A DNA stretch of 16,592 bases, taken from assembly GCA_900763245.1 (NCBI GenBank), contig CAAFJQ010000105.1, forward strand, positions 1 to 16,592, read 5' to 3'. Positions 1 to 6,011 of the stretch are shown in pieces. The notes beneath the pieces are model-generated. The model was not told where the DNA came from and searched no databases. It saw only the letters and a list, made by a program, of their open reading frames with translations. The stretch's first letter is position 1. Each line of letters opens with the position of its first letter. Origin of the DNA: Bacilli bacterium. GTDB lineage: Bacteria; Bacillota_I; Bacilli_A; RFN20; CAG-288. Both the position numbers and the translations under genes were made by a program.

Positions 1-39
1 TGCAAAGTCATAGCAAAACACACGCATGCCGTGGGAATG

Positions 40-99
40 ACGGAACGGATACGGATACGGATTTCCAGATTCTTTTAGGACACGGATTACGGAACGGAT
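40..99. repeat. ACGGAT short-repeat cluster
   Basis: The 11-mer ACGGAACGGAT occurs at 40-50 and again at 89-99. Tandem ACGGAT units follow the first copy (51-56 and 57-62), and one more unit is at 82-87. The units are too short and irregular to be a CRISPR array. No function is assigned. Confidence 0.6.
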
Positions 100-101
100 G
101 C

Positions 102-141
102 AAAAAGAAGGCATTTTCATAAGCCAATTTGAAAATACCTT
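102..141 (-). terminator. Possible rho-independent terminator (minus)
   Basis: On the minus strand a 12-bp stem (arms at 130-141 and 108-119, one G-U pair) with a 10-nt loop is followed after one C by five T residues (106-102). The fold has terminator form. No gene ending just upstream of it is recognised, so what it would terminate is unknown; it may be a back-up for the tRNA operon. Confidence 0.4.
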
Positions 142-184
142 TATAATTTATCGTGCTAATCTACAGCCTCAAAAAATCGAGTGA

Positions 185-370
185 ATGTTTGAGAAAACAA
201 ATGATAATCGATTGCATATGTATGAACTCAGAATTGAGCAATCGAGAAAATACTATGATGTATATTAGAAATATCAGCAAAGAATGAGTGAAATTGAAGG
301 CGAGAATGTTAAATTCTTGCTTTTTTTATGGAAATCAAAAACGATATGCTTTGTTCCAAGATTTATTTAG
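185..370 (+). pseudogene. Possible decayed gene fragment
   Basis: An ATG at 185 opens 27 codons with an ordinary-looking, charged composition (it includes MYELRIEQSRKYYDVY) ending in TAG at 266. The same frame then stays open to 368 and still reads like protein (KYQQRMSEIEGENVKF). No clear ribosome site precedes the ATG and no family is recognised. A single TAG inside a coding-like frame is what a decayed remnant would look like, but chance cannot be excluded at this length. Confidence 0.2.
301..327 (+). terminator. Weak rho-independent terminator (plus)
   Basis: A 7-bp stem with one G-U pair (arms 301-307 and 313-319) and a 5-nt loop is followed by C and seven T residues (321-327). It lies inside the possible gene remnant, so any plus-strand transcript starting upstream would stop here. 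Confidence 0.35.
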
Positions 371-401
371 CGCTATATCTTGATTTAAAGACGTTGAAAA
401 T

Positions 402-422
402 AAAAAACTGACATAACGTCAG
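402..422 (-). terminator. Terminator of the tRNA operon
   Basis: Read on the minus strand, CTGAC-GTTAT-GTCAG forms a 5-bp stem and 5-nt loop (422 down to 408), followed by six T residues (407-402). It lies 55 nt beyond the CCA end of tRNA-Leu, the last gene of the operon. The stem is short but the position and T-run fit. Confidence 0.6.
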
Positions 423-476
423 CATATTTATGATTAATTGATGTCTTCGAGTTCCATACGAGTGGAACCTGTTGGG

Positions 477-564
477 TGGTGCCCGGGGCCGGACTTGAAC
501 CGGCACGGATTATTAGTCCGCGGGATTTTAAATCCCGTGCGTCTACCGATTTCGCCACCCGGGC
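477..564 (-). tRNA. tRNA-Leu (anticodon TAA)
   Basis: On the minus strand the gene starts GCCCGGG, and this acceptor strand pairs with CCCGGGC near the 3' end. The discriminator base is A and the CCA is encoded. The anticodon loop is TTTAAAA inside GGGA/TCCC, giving TAA. It has the long variable arm expected of a class II leucine tRNA. It is the last gene of the five-tRNA operon. Confidence 0.95.
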
Positions 565-572
565 AAAATAGA

Positions 573-648
573 TGGTGACTCGTATGGAACTCGAATCCAT
601 GGCCCCTTGATTAAAAGTCAAGTGCTCTACCGACTGAGCTAACGAGTC
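573..648 (-). tRNA. tRNA-Lys (anticodon TTT)
   Basis: Acceptor GACTCGT pairs with ACGAGTC, the discriminator is A and CCA is encoded. The D arm TAGCTCAGTCGGTAGAGC and the anticodon loop ACTTTTAA give anticodon TTT. It is the fourth gene in the operon, with an 8-nt spacer to tRNA-Leu. Its 3' half is matched exactly, in inverted orientation, by 18 nt of the tRNA-Leu trailer (446-463). Confidence 0.95.
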
Positions 649-661
649 ATAAAACAAAAAT

Positions 662-736
662 TGGCTGGGATAGAAGGGCTCGAACCTTCGCATATCAGAG
701 TCAAAGTCTGATGCCTTACCACTTGGCTATATCCCA
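662..736 (-). tRNA. tRNA-Gln (anticodon TTG)
   Basis: Acceptor TGGGATA pairs with TATCCCA, the discriminator is G and CCA is encoded. The anticodon loop CTTTGAC in a CAGA/TCTG stem gives TTG. A 5' T at position 1 is typical of glutamine tRNAs. The 75-nt spacer before it contains an 11-nt inverted copy of its 3' end. Confidence 0.95.
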
Positions 737-811
737 ACATATGGCCAGTGCCCTTGCCTATCCCAGCCCAATTCGTTTCGTTTCAGGGGGAAGGGTCAAA
801 GATAACATACG

Positions 812-895
812 TGGTGGGCGGTCGTGGATTTGAACCACGGAACCCGAAGGAACAGATTTACAGTCTGCCGCATTTGGCCGCTTTGCTAACCGCCC
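812..895 (-). tRNA. tRNA-Tyr (anticodon GTA)
   Basis: Acceptor GGGCGGT pairs with ACCGCCC, the discriminator is A and CCA is encoded. The anticodon loop CTGTAAA in a CAGA/TCTG stem gives GTA. The long variable arm (TTCCTTCGGGTTCC region) marks a bacterial tyrosine class II tRNA. It is the second gene of the operon. Confidence 0.95.
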
Positions 896-921
896 ACATA
901 TGCAACTGAACTTTACAGGAA

Positions 922-998
922 TGGTGGATGCTAAGAGACTTGAACTCCTGACCCCCGCCGTGTAAAGGCGATGCTCTAACCAACTGAGCTAAGCATCC
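922..998 (-). tRNA. tRNA-Val (anticodon TAC)
   Basis: Acceptor GGATGCT pairs with AGCATCC, the discriminator is A and CCA is encoded. The D arm TAGCTCAGTTGGTTAGAGC and the loop CTTTACA in a CGC/GCG stem give anticodon TAC. It is the first gene of the operon, about 16 nt after the predicted transcription start. Confidence 0.95.
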
Positions 999-1020
999 GC
1001 CGAATTTTCAGCGCTTTGAT

Positions 1021-1049
1021 ATTATATCAAGTGAAAAGTCATATTTCAA
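1021..1049 (-). promoter_or_regulatory. Promoter of the tRNA operon
   Basis: On the minus strand TTGAAA (1049-1044) and a perfect TATAAT (1026-1021) are separated by exactly 17 nt. This is a near-consensus sigma-A promoter. A start near 1014 leaves a 15-nt leader before tRNA-Val, as expected for a stable-RNA promoter. Confidence 0.85.
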
Positions 1050-1189
1050 GCAATTATTGATGCTAGATTCGTAAATTTCTTCATTGTGAATTGTAAAGTG
1101 AAATGATAATAGAAAAAATAGCGTATAATCCGTTAGATGTTCGATTTTTTAATTTCGAATTTGCATTGTATTTGCTGAAAAATGATAAC

Positions 1190-1221
1190 AAAAAGCCTCG
1201 CTATGAGTTAACATGCGAGGC
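1190..1221 (-). terminator. Terminator downstream of pgi
   Basis: GCCTCGC (1195-1201) and GCGAGGC (1215-1221) form a perfect 7-bp GC-rich stem with a 13-nt loop. On the minus strand it is followed by five T residues (1194-1190). It lies 74 nt beyond the pgi stop codon. Confidence 0.75.
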
Positions 1222-1294
1222 GATTTTCTTGATGATACTGGAGAGCAGGTGATTTTTTATCTTTTTAGAATTGCCTGAAAACAAAAGTTTTAAT

Positions 1295-2584
1295 TTATTT
1301 GTTTTCGTATCCTGGCTTTCCTAAAAGCTTGAACATGTTGGATTTATAGATTTCGACACCAGGCTGGTTGAACGGATTGATTCCGAGTAAATAGGCAGAG
1401 AAGGCGCAAGCTCTGAAGAAAAAGTAGACAAGGTTTCCAAGGTTATAAGCATCCATTTTTTCAATATCAAGAACGATAGCAGGAGTATGACCTTCTGTAT
1501 GTGCTTTTAATGTGGCTTTGAATGCCTTGGAATTGATATAAGACATTTTCTTGCCTGCGAGGTAGTTGAGATTATCCAAATTCTCTTCATCAAAAGGAAC
1601 TATGACATCTTTGTGCGGAGCTTTTACATTGATGATTGTTTCAAAAAGCAAAGGTGTACCCTGCTGAATGAACTGACCCATTGAATGCAAATCGGTTGTG
1701 AATGTTGCAGAAGTGCATAACAAAGCTTGGTAATCCTTACCTTCAGATTCGTCGAACAACTGCTTTAACCATTCACCGATCATTTGATACTGAAGATTGT
1801 AAGAAACGAACATTTCGCTTGTCTTGCGTTTTTCAATCTTCATTGCATATCTCAATGCACCATAATAATAGGCGGGATTCTGCTTATAGTCTAAATTGGA
1901 ATAATCTTTTTCGCCATCGATGACACCTTTAATGAATTCTTCGATGTCAATTCCAGCAACGGCGATAGGCAATAAACCGACAGGTGTGATGACAGAATAT
2001 CTGCCACCGACATCATCAGGAATAACAAAGCAGTCATAGCCTTCTTTGTCGGCTTCCTTCTTTAATGCACCGCGAGCTTTGTCTGTTGTTGCAAAGATAG
2101 CATCTTTAAGAGATTCTTTTCCGTATTTTTCAATCAAAAGGTTTTTGAGAAGTCTGAATGAAACAGCAGTTTCAGTTGTTGTTCCACTCTTGGAAATGAC
2201 GTTGATTGCGAATTTTTTGTGCTTCAGATGCTTGAGAACCTGTGCGGAATAGTCAGCAGATAATGTGTTTCCGAAGAAGATAATCTCGAAATCGTCGTTA
2301 GGATATAATCCCTTGATTGCTTCGATAACAGCTCTTGCACCCAAATAAGAACCGCCGATGCCACAGACAACGAGACAATCGAAATTCTCTCTGATTTTCT
2401 TTGCGGCATTTTTGATATGATCGATTTCTTCTTTGGAAAGCTTGGAAGCGTAATCCAACCATCCTAAGAAATCGTTACCGAGACCAGATTTGTTCTCGAT
2501 TGTTTTGGCAACAGATAATGCCTTCTCGTCAAAGATAGATAAGTCCAATGGCCCTTCTTTTTGAACTAATGATACTTTTACCAT
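1295..2584 (-). CDS. pgi: Glucose-6-phosphate isomerase
   Basis: Interconverts glucose 6-phosphate and fructose 6-phosphate in the cytoplasm, in glycolysis and gluconeogenesis. The 429-aa protein has the short length usual for Firmicutes and Mollicutes Pgi. It carries the sugar-phosphate isomerase fold signatures: GIGGSYLG (75-82), the phosphate loop SKSGTTTET (131-139), GGRYSV (193-198), a Glu-rich active-site stretch ESEGKD (279-284), LHSMGQFIQQG with His300, and the C-terminal PGVEIYKSNM with the catalytic-type Lys414. The start ATG follows AAGGAGG by 12 nt; no nearer start is available. A perfect 14-nt palindrome overlaps this ribosome site. The gene appears to have its own promoter after ispD and ends at a clear hairpin terminator. 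The reading frame is intact, and the family call is secure. Confidence 0.97.
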   Translation of the reverse strand: MVKVSLVQKEGPLDLSIFDEKALSVAKTIENKSGLGNDFLGWLDYASKLSKEEIDHIKNAAKKIRENFDCLVVCGIGGSYLGARAVIEAIKGLYPNDDFEIIFFGNTLSADYSAQVLKHLKHKKFAINVISKSGTTTETAVSFRLLKNLLIEKYGKESLKDAIFATTDKARGALKKEADKEGYDCFVIPDDVGGRYSVITPVGLLPIAVAGIDIEEFIKGVIDGEKDYSNLDYKQNPAYYYGALRYAMKIEKRKTSEMFVSYNLQYQMIGEWLKQLFDESEGKDYQALLCTSATFTTDLHSMGQFIQQGTPLLFETIINVKAPHKDVIVPFDEENLDNLNYLAGKKMSYINSKAFKATLKAHTEGHTPAIVLDIEKMDAYNLGNLVYFFFRACAFSAYLLGINPFNQPGVEIYKSNMFKLLGKPGYENK

Positions 2585-2585
2585 A

Positions 2586-2599
2586 AGGTTTATAAACCT
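2586..2599 (-). promoter_or_regulatory. Palindrome overlapping the pgi ribosome site
   Basis: AGGTTTATAAACCT is a perfect 14-nt palindrome between the pgi start codon and its Shine-Dalgarno AAGGAGG (2603-2597), sharing three bases with the latter. In RNA it could form a small hairpin that touches the ribosome site; in DNA it could bind a dimeric protein. A role is inferred only from position. Confidence 0.4.
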
Positions 2600-2631
2600 C
2601 CTTAAATATAGTTACAAAATATCGAGTCCAT

Positions 2632-2660
2632 ATCTTACTCAAAAACACTTGAAATGTAAA
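2632..2660 (-). promoter_or_regulatory. Predicted pgi promoter
   Basis: On the minus strand TTTACA (2660-2655) and TAAGAT (2637-2632) lie 17 nt apart in the ispD-pgi gap. Each box matches consensus at five of six and four of six positions or better. A start near 2625 would give a leader of about 40 nt. Confidence 0.5.
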
Positions 2661-2674
2661 TCGAAATATTAGTT

Positions 2675-3352
2675 TTATAGTATTTTTTCTAAAAGGCAAA
2701 TATCTTCAGGGTAAGTGATTTTATATAAAAGAGGACTACCCTCAATGAGTTTAGCTGACAAACCGGCCTTTATGGCTTTACTGAAGTCATCAGTGCTTTC
2801 CTTATCAAATGGTGATTTGTATATCGATATTATTTGTTTGAGATTGAATGCCTGGGGGGTCTGTACCCTTAAAATGTTGTCTCTAGGAATATAATTTCCA
2901 TTTTGAGTGATAGAATCCGTCAAAGGTATTGCGGGTGCAATTGCATCGTATTTCCCACATTGTTCGTTTATTGCGGTTAAGATATTGATAGGAAGACAAG
3001 GACGAGCAGCATCGTGAATGAAAACATAAGAATCAGAATCAATCCAATTGCGATAATTTTGCTCGATAAAATCCAAAGCCGCTTTTACGGATGCGTTTCG
3101 GTCATTGCCGCCTTCTATGATGGCAACGGAATCAATTGTAGTGAATTCTTTGATCAAATTTGAAACACATTCTGTTTTTCCTCTTGCGCATACTACGATT
3201 GTTTTTCGAAAAACAGGTGATGAAATCAATGATTTCAACGGATAGATAAACGAGGGAATGCCTTTAATTTCAATGAACTGTTTTTCGGTTGTTCCTTGTT
3301 TGGAAAAACGATTGCTGGCTCCGGCCATTAGTAAGATTGCTATTCTATTCAT
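2675..3352 (-). CDS. ispD: 2-C-methyl-D-erythritol 4-phosphate cytidylyltransferase
   Basis: Transfers CMP from CTP to methylerythritol phosphate, the third step of the MEP isoprenoid pathway. Counting from the ATG at 3352 (225 aa) the protein has the nucleotide loop LLMAGASNRF (7-16), the EKQF lysine motif (23-26), IEGGNDRNAS (79-88), HDAARP (113-118), RVQTPQAF (162-169), STDDFSKAI (186-194) and the terminal EGS-KITYPEDI-LLE pattern. HDAARP and the TDD-EGS-PED series favour IspD over the related ribitol-phosphate enzyme TarI, and there is no TarJ neighbour. Starts at 3361 (ATG) or 3379 (GTG) are possible in frame; AAGGTG lies 10 nt before the ATG at 3352 but only 1 nt before that at 3361, and the family normally begins a few residues ahead of the loop. 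The gene is intact, with pgi about 90 nt downstream on the same strand. Confidence 0.92.
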   Translation of the reverse strand: MNRIAILLMAGASNRFSKQGTTEKQFIEIKGIPSFIYPLKSLISSPVFRKTIVVCARGKTECVSNLIKEFTTIDSVAIIEGGNDRNASVKAALDFIEQNYRNWIDSDSYVFIHDAARPCLPINILTAINEQCGKYDAIAPAIPLTDSITQNGNYIPRDNILRVQTPQAFNLKQIISIYKSPFDKESTDDFSKAIKAGLSAKLIEGSPLLYKITYPEDICLLEKIL

Positions 3353-3426
3353 TGTTTTCATACACCTTAATTTTAACACAGAATCCGGTTTTTATTTTGC
3401 TACATTTTTGTTATCATTATTGAGGT

Positions 3427-4380
3427 ATGAAACTCAAAACTTTTTCTTTATTATTTTTGATAGCTACATTAGCTTCTTGTCAGTTACGAGACGATAATCC
3501 GAATTCATCTAAAAAAACAGATGTCAGTCAATCGAATAACACAACGGAAAACATTATTCCTGACGATGTTCTTGATGATGGACCCCAAACTGATCCTTAT
3601 GTGAACGTTACAGCGAAACAATTTTACGCTGACTATTCTCCTGCTACTACATATATGGATAGTTATTATAGAACGCAGCATAATTTCATGTCCGGTTCAA
3701 TAGAACCGCAGTTGCAAAGACCGACTATTGCTGAAAACCAGCCTATGGAAGGAAAAAAATACGTTTTCAATTCTAAAAGCGGGCTTCGTTCTGACGGCAA
3801 TGTTTATGATATTGTCAATAAGAACGGTAAAGTGGTCAACAGAATCTTCAAAGGTGGAGCCTATGTGACCTTGGAAGAAGTCGCCGCCTATGTTTATGCT
3901 TTCGGAGATATTCCAGCCAACTATACAGCCGCCAAAAAAACAAAGCCTTCAACAAGTCCTTGGGGAAAATATCTGAGATTGAATCATAGCTATTTTACTG
4001 GTGATACGACTAGATATAAATATGAGCCAGAGCTTCCTGATCTTAATGATAAAAGGTATTACGAAATTGATATAGGTACAACTGGAAGCTTCGAATACTC
4101 CACCTCTGGAAAAGGTGAATACAACAATGGACACAACATCATCCGTGGAGCATCCAGAATTGTTTATACAAGATATCTCGGAAACAGTCTGATTGAAAGA
4201 CCAGAAGACAGAAAAGTCTTCTATACGTTCAATCATTATAATGATTTCCAAGAATACCTGAATTACGAAAATGGTTGGGGTAAATGGTTCGGAAATGTTG
4301 CAGGCGGTGGCCAGATGGACAACAATACCGGAGTTTACAAAACCGATTATCCTGAAGTAATCAAAAAAGACTTTCGCTGA
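3427..4380 (+). CDS. Secreted lipoprotein with barnase-like ribonuclease domain
   Basis: The N-terminus is a lipoprotein signal peptide (MKLKTFSLLFLIATLASC; lipobox LASC, lipidated Cys18), so the 317-aa product should be anchored outside the membrane. A Ser/Asn-rich linker (20-57) leads to a middle region (58-145). Residues 148-288 then follow the order of barnase landmarks: an AAYVYAFGDIPANYTAAKK segment (barnase YHKLPDNYITK), W179, YYEIDIG with Glu213 (general base, barnase READINY), GASRIVYT with Arg240 and Arg244 (FRNSDRILYS), and FNHYNDF with His270 (TTDHYQTF). All three catalytic-type residues are present. The domain assignment is by eye from these motifs. The expected role is hydrolysis of extracellular RNA for nutrition or competition. 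No barstar-like inhibitor gene is visible. GAGG precedes the ATG very closely. The last codons lie inside a bidirectional terminator. Confidence 0.72.
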   Translation: MKLKTFSLLFLIATLASCQLRDDNPNSSKKTDVSQSNNTTENIIPDDVLDDGPQTDPYVNVTAKQFYADYSPATTYMDSYYRTQHNFMSGSIEPQLQRPTIAENQPMEGKKYVFNSKSGLRSDGNVYDIVNKNGKVVNRIFKGGAYVTLEEVAAYVYAFGDIPANYTAAKKTKPSTSPWGKYLRLNHSYFTGDTTRYKYEPELPDLNDKRYYEIDIGTTGSFEYSTSGKGEYNNGHNIIRGASRIVYTRYLGNSLIERPEDRKVFYTFNHYNDFQEYLNYENGWGKWFGNVAGGGQMDNNTGVYKTDYPEVIKKDFR

Positions 4381-4396
4381 TCAGCGAAAGTCTTTT
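4365..4396. terminator. Bidirectional terminator
   Basis: A 32-nt perfect palindrome centred on 4380/4381 (TGA-TCA at the middle), with A-rich left and T-rich right ends, forms a strong hairpin readable in both directions. It ends the lipoprotein gene on the plus strand and the antiporter gene (stop at 4405) on the minus strand. The lipoprotein's final codons and its TGA stop (4378-4380) form the left arm. Confidence 0.85.
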
Positions 4397-4404
4397 CAAA
4401 AACA

Positions 4405-5796
4405 TTATTTTTCGGAAGATACCGATTCTTCTTTGAGCTTCATTCTTTCTTCGGCTTTATCAAGACTTCGATAAGCCAGCTTTAGGAAGATCGGAGTTGC
4501 AAAGGATGAAATCAGGATCAATAAGAGACAGAATGGCATGATGTTGTCGGATACGATGCCAGCAGAGATGCCCTTTTCAGCACAGACGATAAGGACTTCT
4601 GCACGTGCCATCATACCAAATCCGACAATCAATGAGCCATGGAAACCGAATTTGAAGCAAAGACCGGCAAGACCGGAACCAAGAACTTTTCCGAGCAAAC
4701 CTAAGAATATCCATACGATACCGAAAATCATGAATGTGACGAATTTCGGATTGCTGAAGTCGAAGTTTGATTGATACATACCCATAGCAATGTTTCCAAA
4801 GAATACAGGGGCGAAAAGGTAGTTGCAGGTTGTTTCGGCTCTGTGATCGATGTATCCATGGGCAACTGTCGAAGATAGGATAAGGCCCATAAGGTATGCG
4901 CCAGTGATATCAGCAATATTGAAGAATTCAGCAAGATAGGACCAGATGAAGCAGAAAGCCAAAGAAAGAATGGTGATACGGATGTGATGCGGGAATTTGG
5001 TTCCTAAATAGTTGAACAGTTTTCTGATGAAGAATCCAGCACCAAAGGTCAAAGCAAAGAAGATAATCATAAACAAGAGAATGAATACAATATTCATTGC
5101 TGGAGTCTGAATGTTTTCCGGCAAGAGTCTGAACAGCATGGAAGCAAAGTCGCTTCCGGCCTGATTATTGGAAGAACTTGCTAGTGAGATAACCAAAGAG
5201 AGAACGATGATTCCGATGATATCATCGATGATAGCAGCGGAGACAAGTGCTGAGCCAATCTTTGAATCGAGTTTTCCAAGTTCCTTCAGTGTTGCGACAG
5301 TGACGGAAACGGAAGTGGCGGTAAGAATGACACCATAGTAGAGCTCTGTGTAAATCGGATTGACACTGGAATTTTCCAAATGAAGGCTGCCACCAGTTGT
5401 TTTATCAATGATGAAAGCAACTAAGAAGGTAAGAAACATTGGAACAAGAACACCCATTAAAGCAATAAAGAAAGAGGCTAAGCCTACGCTTTTGACTTTT
5501 TTGATGTCTGTCTCAATACCAGCGGAGAACATAATCAGAATAACGGCTACTTTAGAAAAAAAGCTCAAGCCATCTGTAACAGTATATTCGGTTAAAATGT
5601 TCTGATTTGGAATTAAATAAATCAAACCGACGACAAGTCCAGCCAATAAATAGGCAATGACCTGAGGAACCTTGATTTTTCCGAGAACAAGAGCGAATAT
5701 TTTTGAAAGCAAAAGAAGTAAGCCCAAAGGCAATAATATCTTGTAAGCCCCCGGATTGTTGTCTTTAGGAATGGCGACTAAAAAATTAGAAATCAT
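4405..5796 (-). CDS. Cation:proton antiporter, CPA2 family
   Basis: An integral membrane protein with about 12 hydrophobic helices covering nearly the whole chain and a short charged C-terminal tail (KAEERMKLKEESVSSEK). It belongs to the Na+/H+ exchanger superfamily. The key ion-binding helix reads AAIIDDIIGII, an Asp-Asp pair (D195-D196 when counted from the upstream ATG at 5808), which in known members marks electrogenic CPA2 exchangers of the NapA type. The unwound-helix partner ATSVSVTVATLKELGKL precedes it. There is no C-terminal TrkA-N/RCK domain, unlike KefB/KefC. The likely role is Na+ or K+ export in exchange for protons in pH and salt homeostasis; the ion cannot be told from sequence. 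The ATG at 5808 abuts AAGGAG with no spacing, so the ATG at 5796 (12-nt spacing) is preferred; a TTG at 5802 is also possible. Confidence 0.9.
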   Translation of the reverse strand: MISNFLVAIPKDNNPGAYKILLPLGLLLLLSKIFALVLGKIKVPQVIAYLLAGLVVGLIYLIPNQNILTEYTVTDGLSFFSKVAVILIMFSAGIETDIKKVKSVGLASFFIALMGVLVPMFLTFLVAFIIDKTTGGSLHLENSSVNPIYTELYYGVILTATSVSVTVATLKELGKLDSKIGSALVSAAIIDDIIGIIVLSLVISLASSSNNQAGSDFASMLFRLLPENIQTPAMNIVFILLFMIIFFALTFGAGFFIRKLFNYLGTKFPHHIRITILSLAFCFIWSYLAEFFNIADITGAYLMGLILSSTVAHGYIDHRAETTCNYLFAPVFFGNIAMGMYQSNFDFSNPKFVTFMIFGIVWIFLGLLGKVLGSGLAGLCFKFGFHGSLIVGFGMMARAEVLIVCAEKGISAGIVSDNIMPFCLLLILISSFATPIFLKLAYRSLDKAEERMKLKEESVSSEK

Positions 5797-5819
5797 ATAC
5801 AAAATCATCTCCTTACGTT

Positions 5820-5848
5820 CTTATAGTATAACCGCCTTAATTTGTTAA
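5820..5848 (-). promoter_or_regulatory. Predicted antiporter promoter
   Basis: On the minus strand TTAACA (5848-5843) and TATAAG (5825-5820) are 17 nt apart, each five of six to consensus. The implied start near 5813 falls inside the Shine-Dalgarno, so the real start may come from the overlapping TATACT box a few bases upstream. Confidence 0.45.
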
Positions 5849-5862
5849 GGCTTTCGAAAGCC
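5834..5862. promoter_or_regulatory. Overlapping palindromes at antiporter promoter
   Basis: Two inverted repeats share the bases GGC. GCCTTAA-TTTG-TTAAGGC (5834-5851) covers the -35 box and spacer, and GGCTTTCGAAAGCC (5849-5862) is a perfect 14-nt palindrome just upstream. Either could be an operator in the divergent antiporter/pepF region. No regulator is identified. Confidence 0.4.
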
Positions 5863-5958
5863 CTTTCACGTTATAAGATTAATTAGATGTTTTTTGATTT
5901 TCTTTAGAAAAGTGAGCAAGATAGGAATTGATTTGCTGTGCTGGTTTTATCGTTTGAT

Positions 5959-5987
5959 TTGAAAACGAAAGTAGGTATTGTTAAGAT
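5959..5987 (+). promoter_or_regulatory. Predicted pepF-hslO promoter
   Basis: TTGAAA (5959-5964) and TAAGAT (5982-5987) are separated by exactly 17 nt. A start near 5994 leaves a short leader that begins just before the AAAGGA ribosome site of pepF. Confidence 0.55.
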
Positions 5988-6011
5988 TATTGGTGAAAGG
6001 ATTATCAATCT

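Larger units (their letters stand above)
1..476. other. Gene-poor region downstream of tRNA operon
   Basis: No convincing intact protein gene or RNA gene is visible here. The stretch holds a cluster of ACGGAT-type short repeats (40-99), a possible minus-strand terminator (102-141), a possible gene remnant on the plus strand (185-370), a weak plus-strand terminator (301-327) and the 3' trailer and terminator of the tRNA operon (402-476). An open frame running across the tRNAs on the minus strand is not a gene. Confidence 0.6.

Noticed and set aside
40..99. CRISPR-like array
   Set aside because: Units are 6-11 nt, mostly tandem, without regular spacers or cas genes.
385..693. 102-codon open frame on the minus strand across the tRNA genes
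   Set aside because: It runs through tRNA-Leu and tRNA-Lys, which are secure; there is no ribosome site and the composition is that of translated tRNA.
740..811. Extra tRNA or T-box element in the long Gln-Tyr spacer
   Set aside because: Only the 11-nt match to the tRNA-Gln end is present; no complete cloverleaf or T-box motif can be drawn.
2675..3352. Ribitol-5-phosphate cytidylyltransferase (TarI) as an alternative to IspD
   Set aside because: HDAARP, the TDD segment and the EGS-KITYPEDI ending fit IspD better, and no TarJ-like dehydrogenase or teichoic-acid gene is adjacent.
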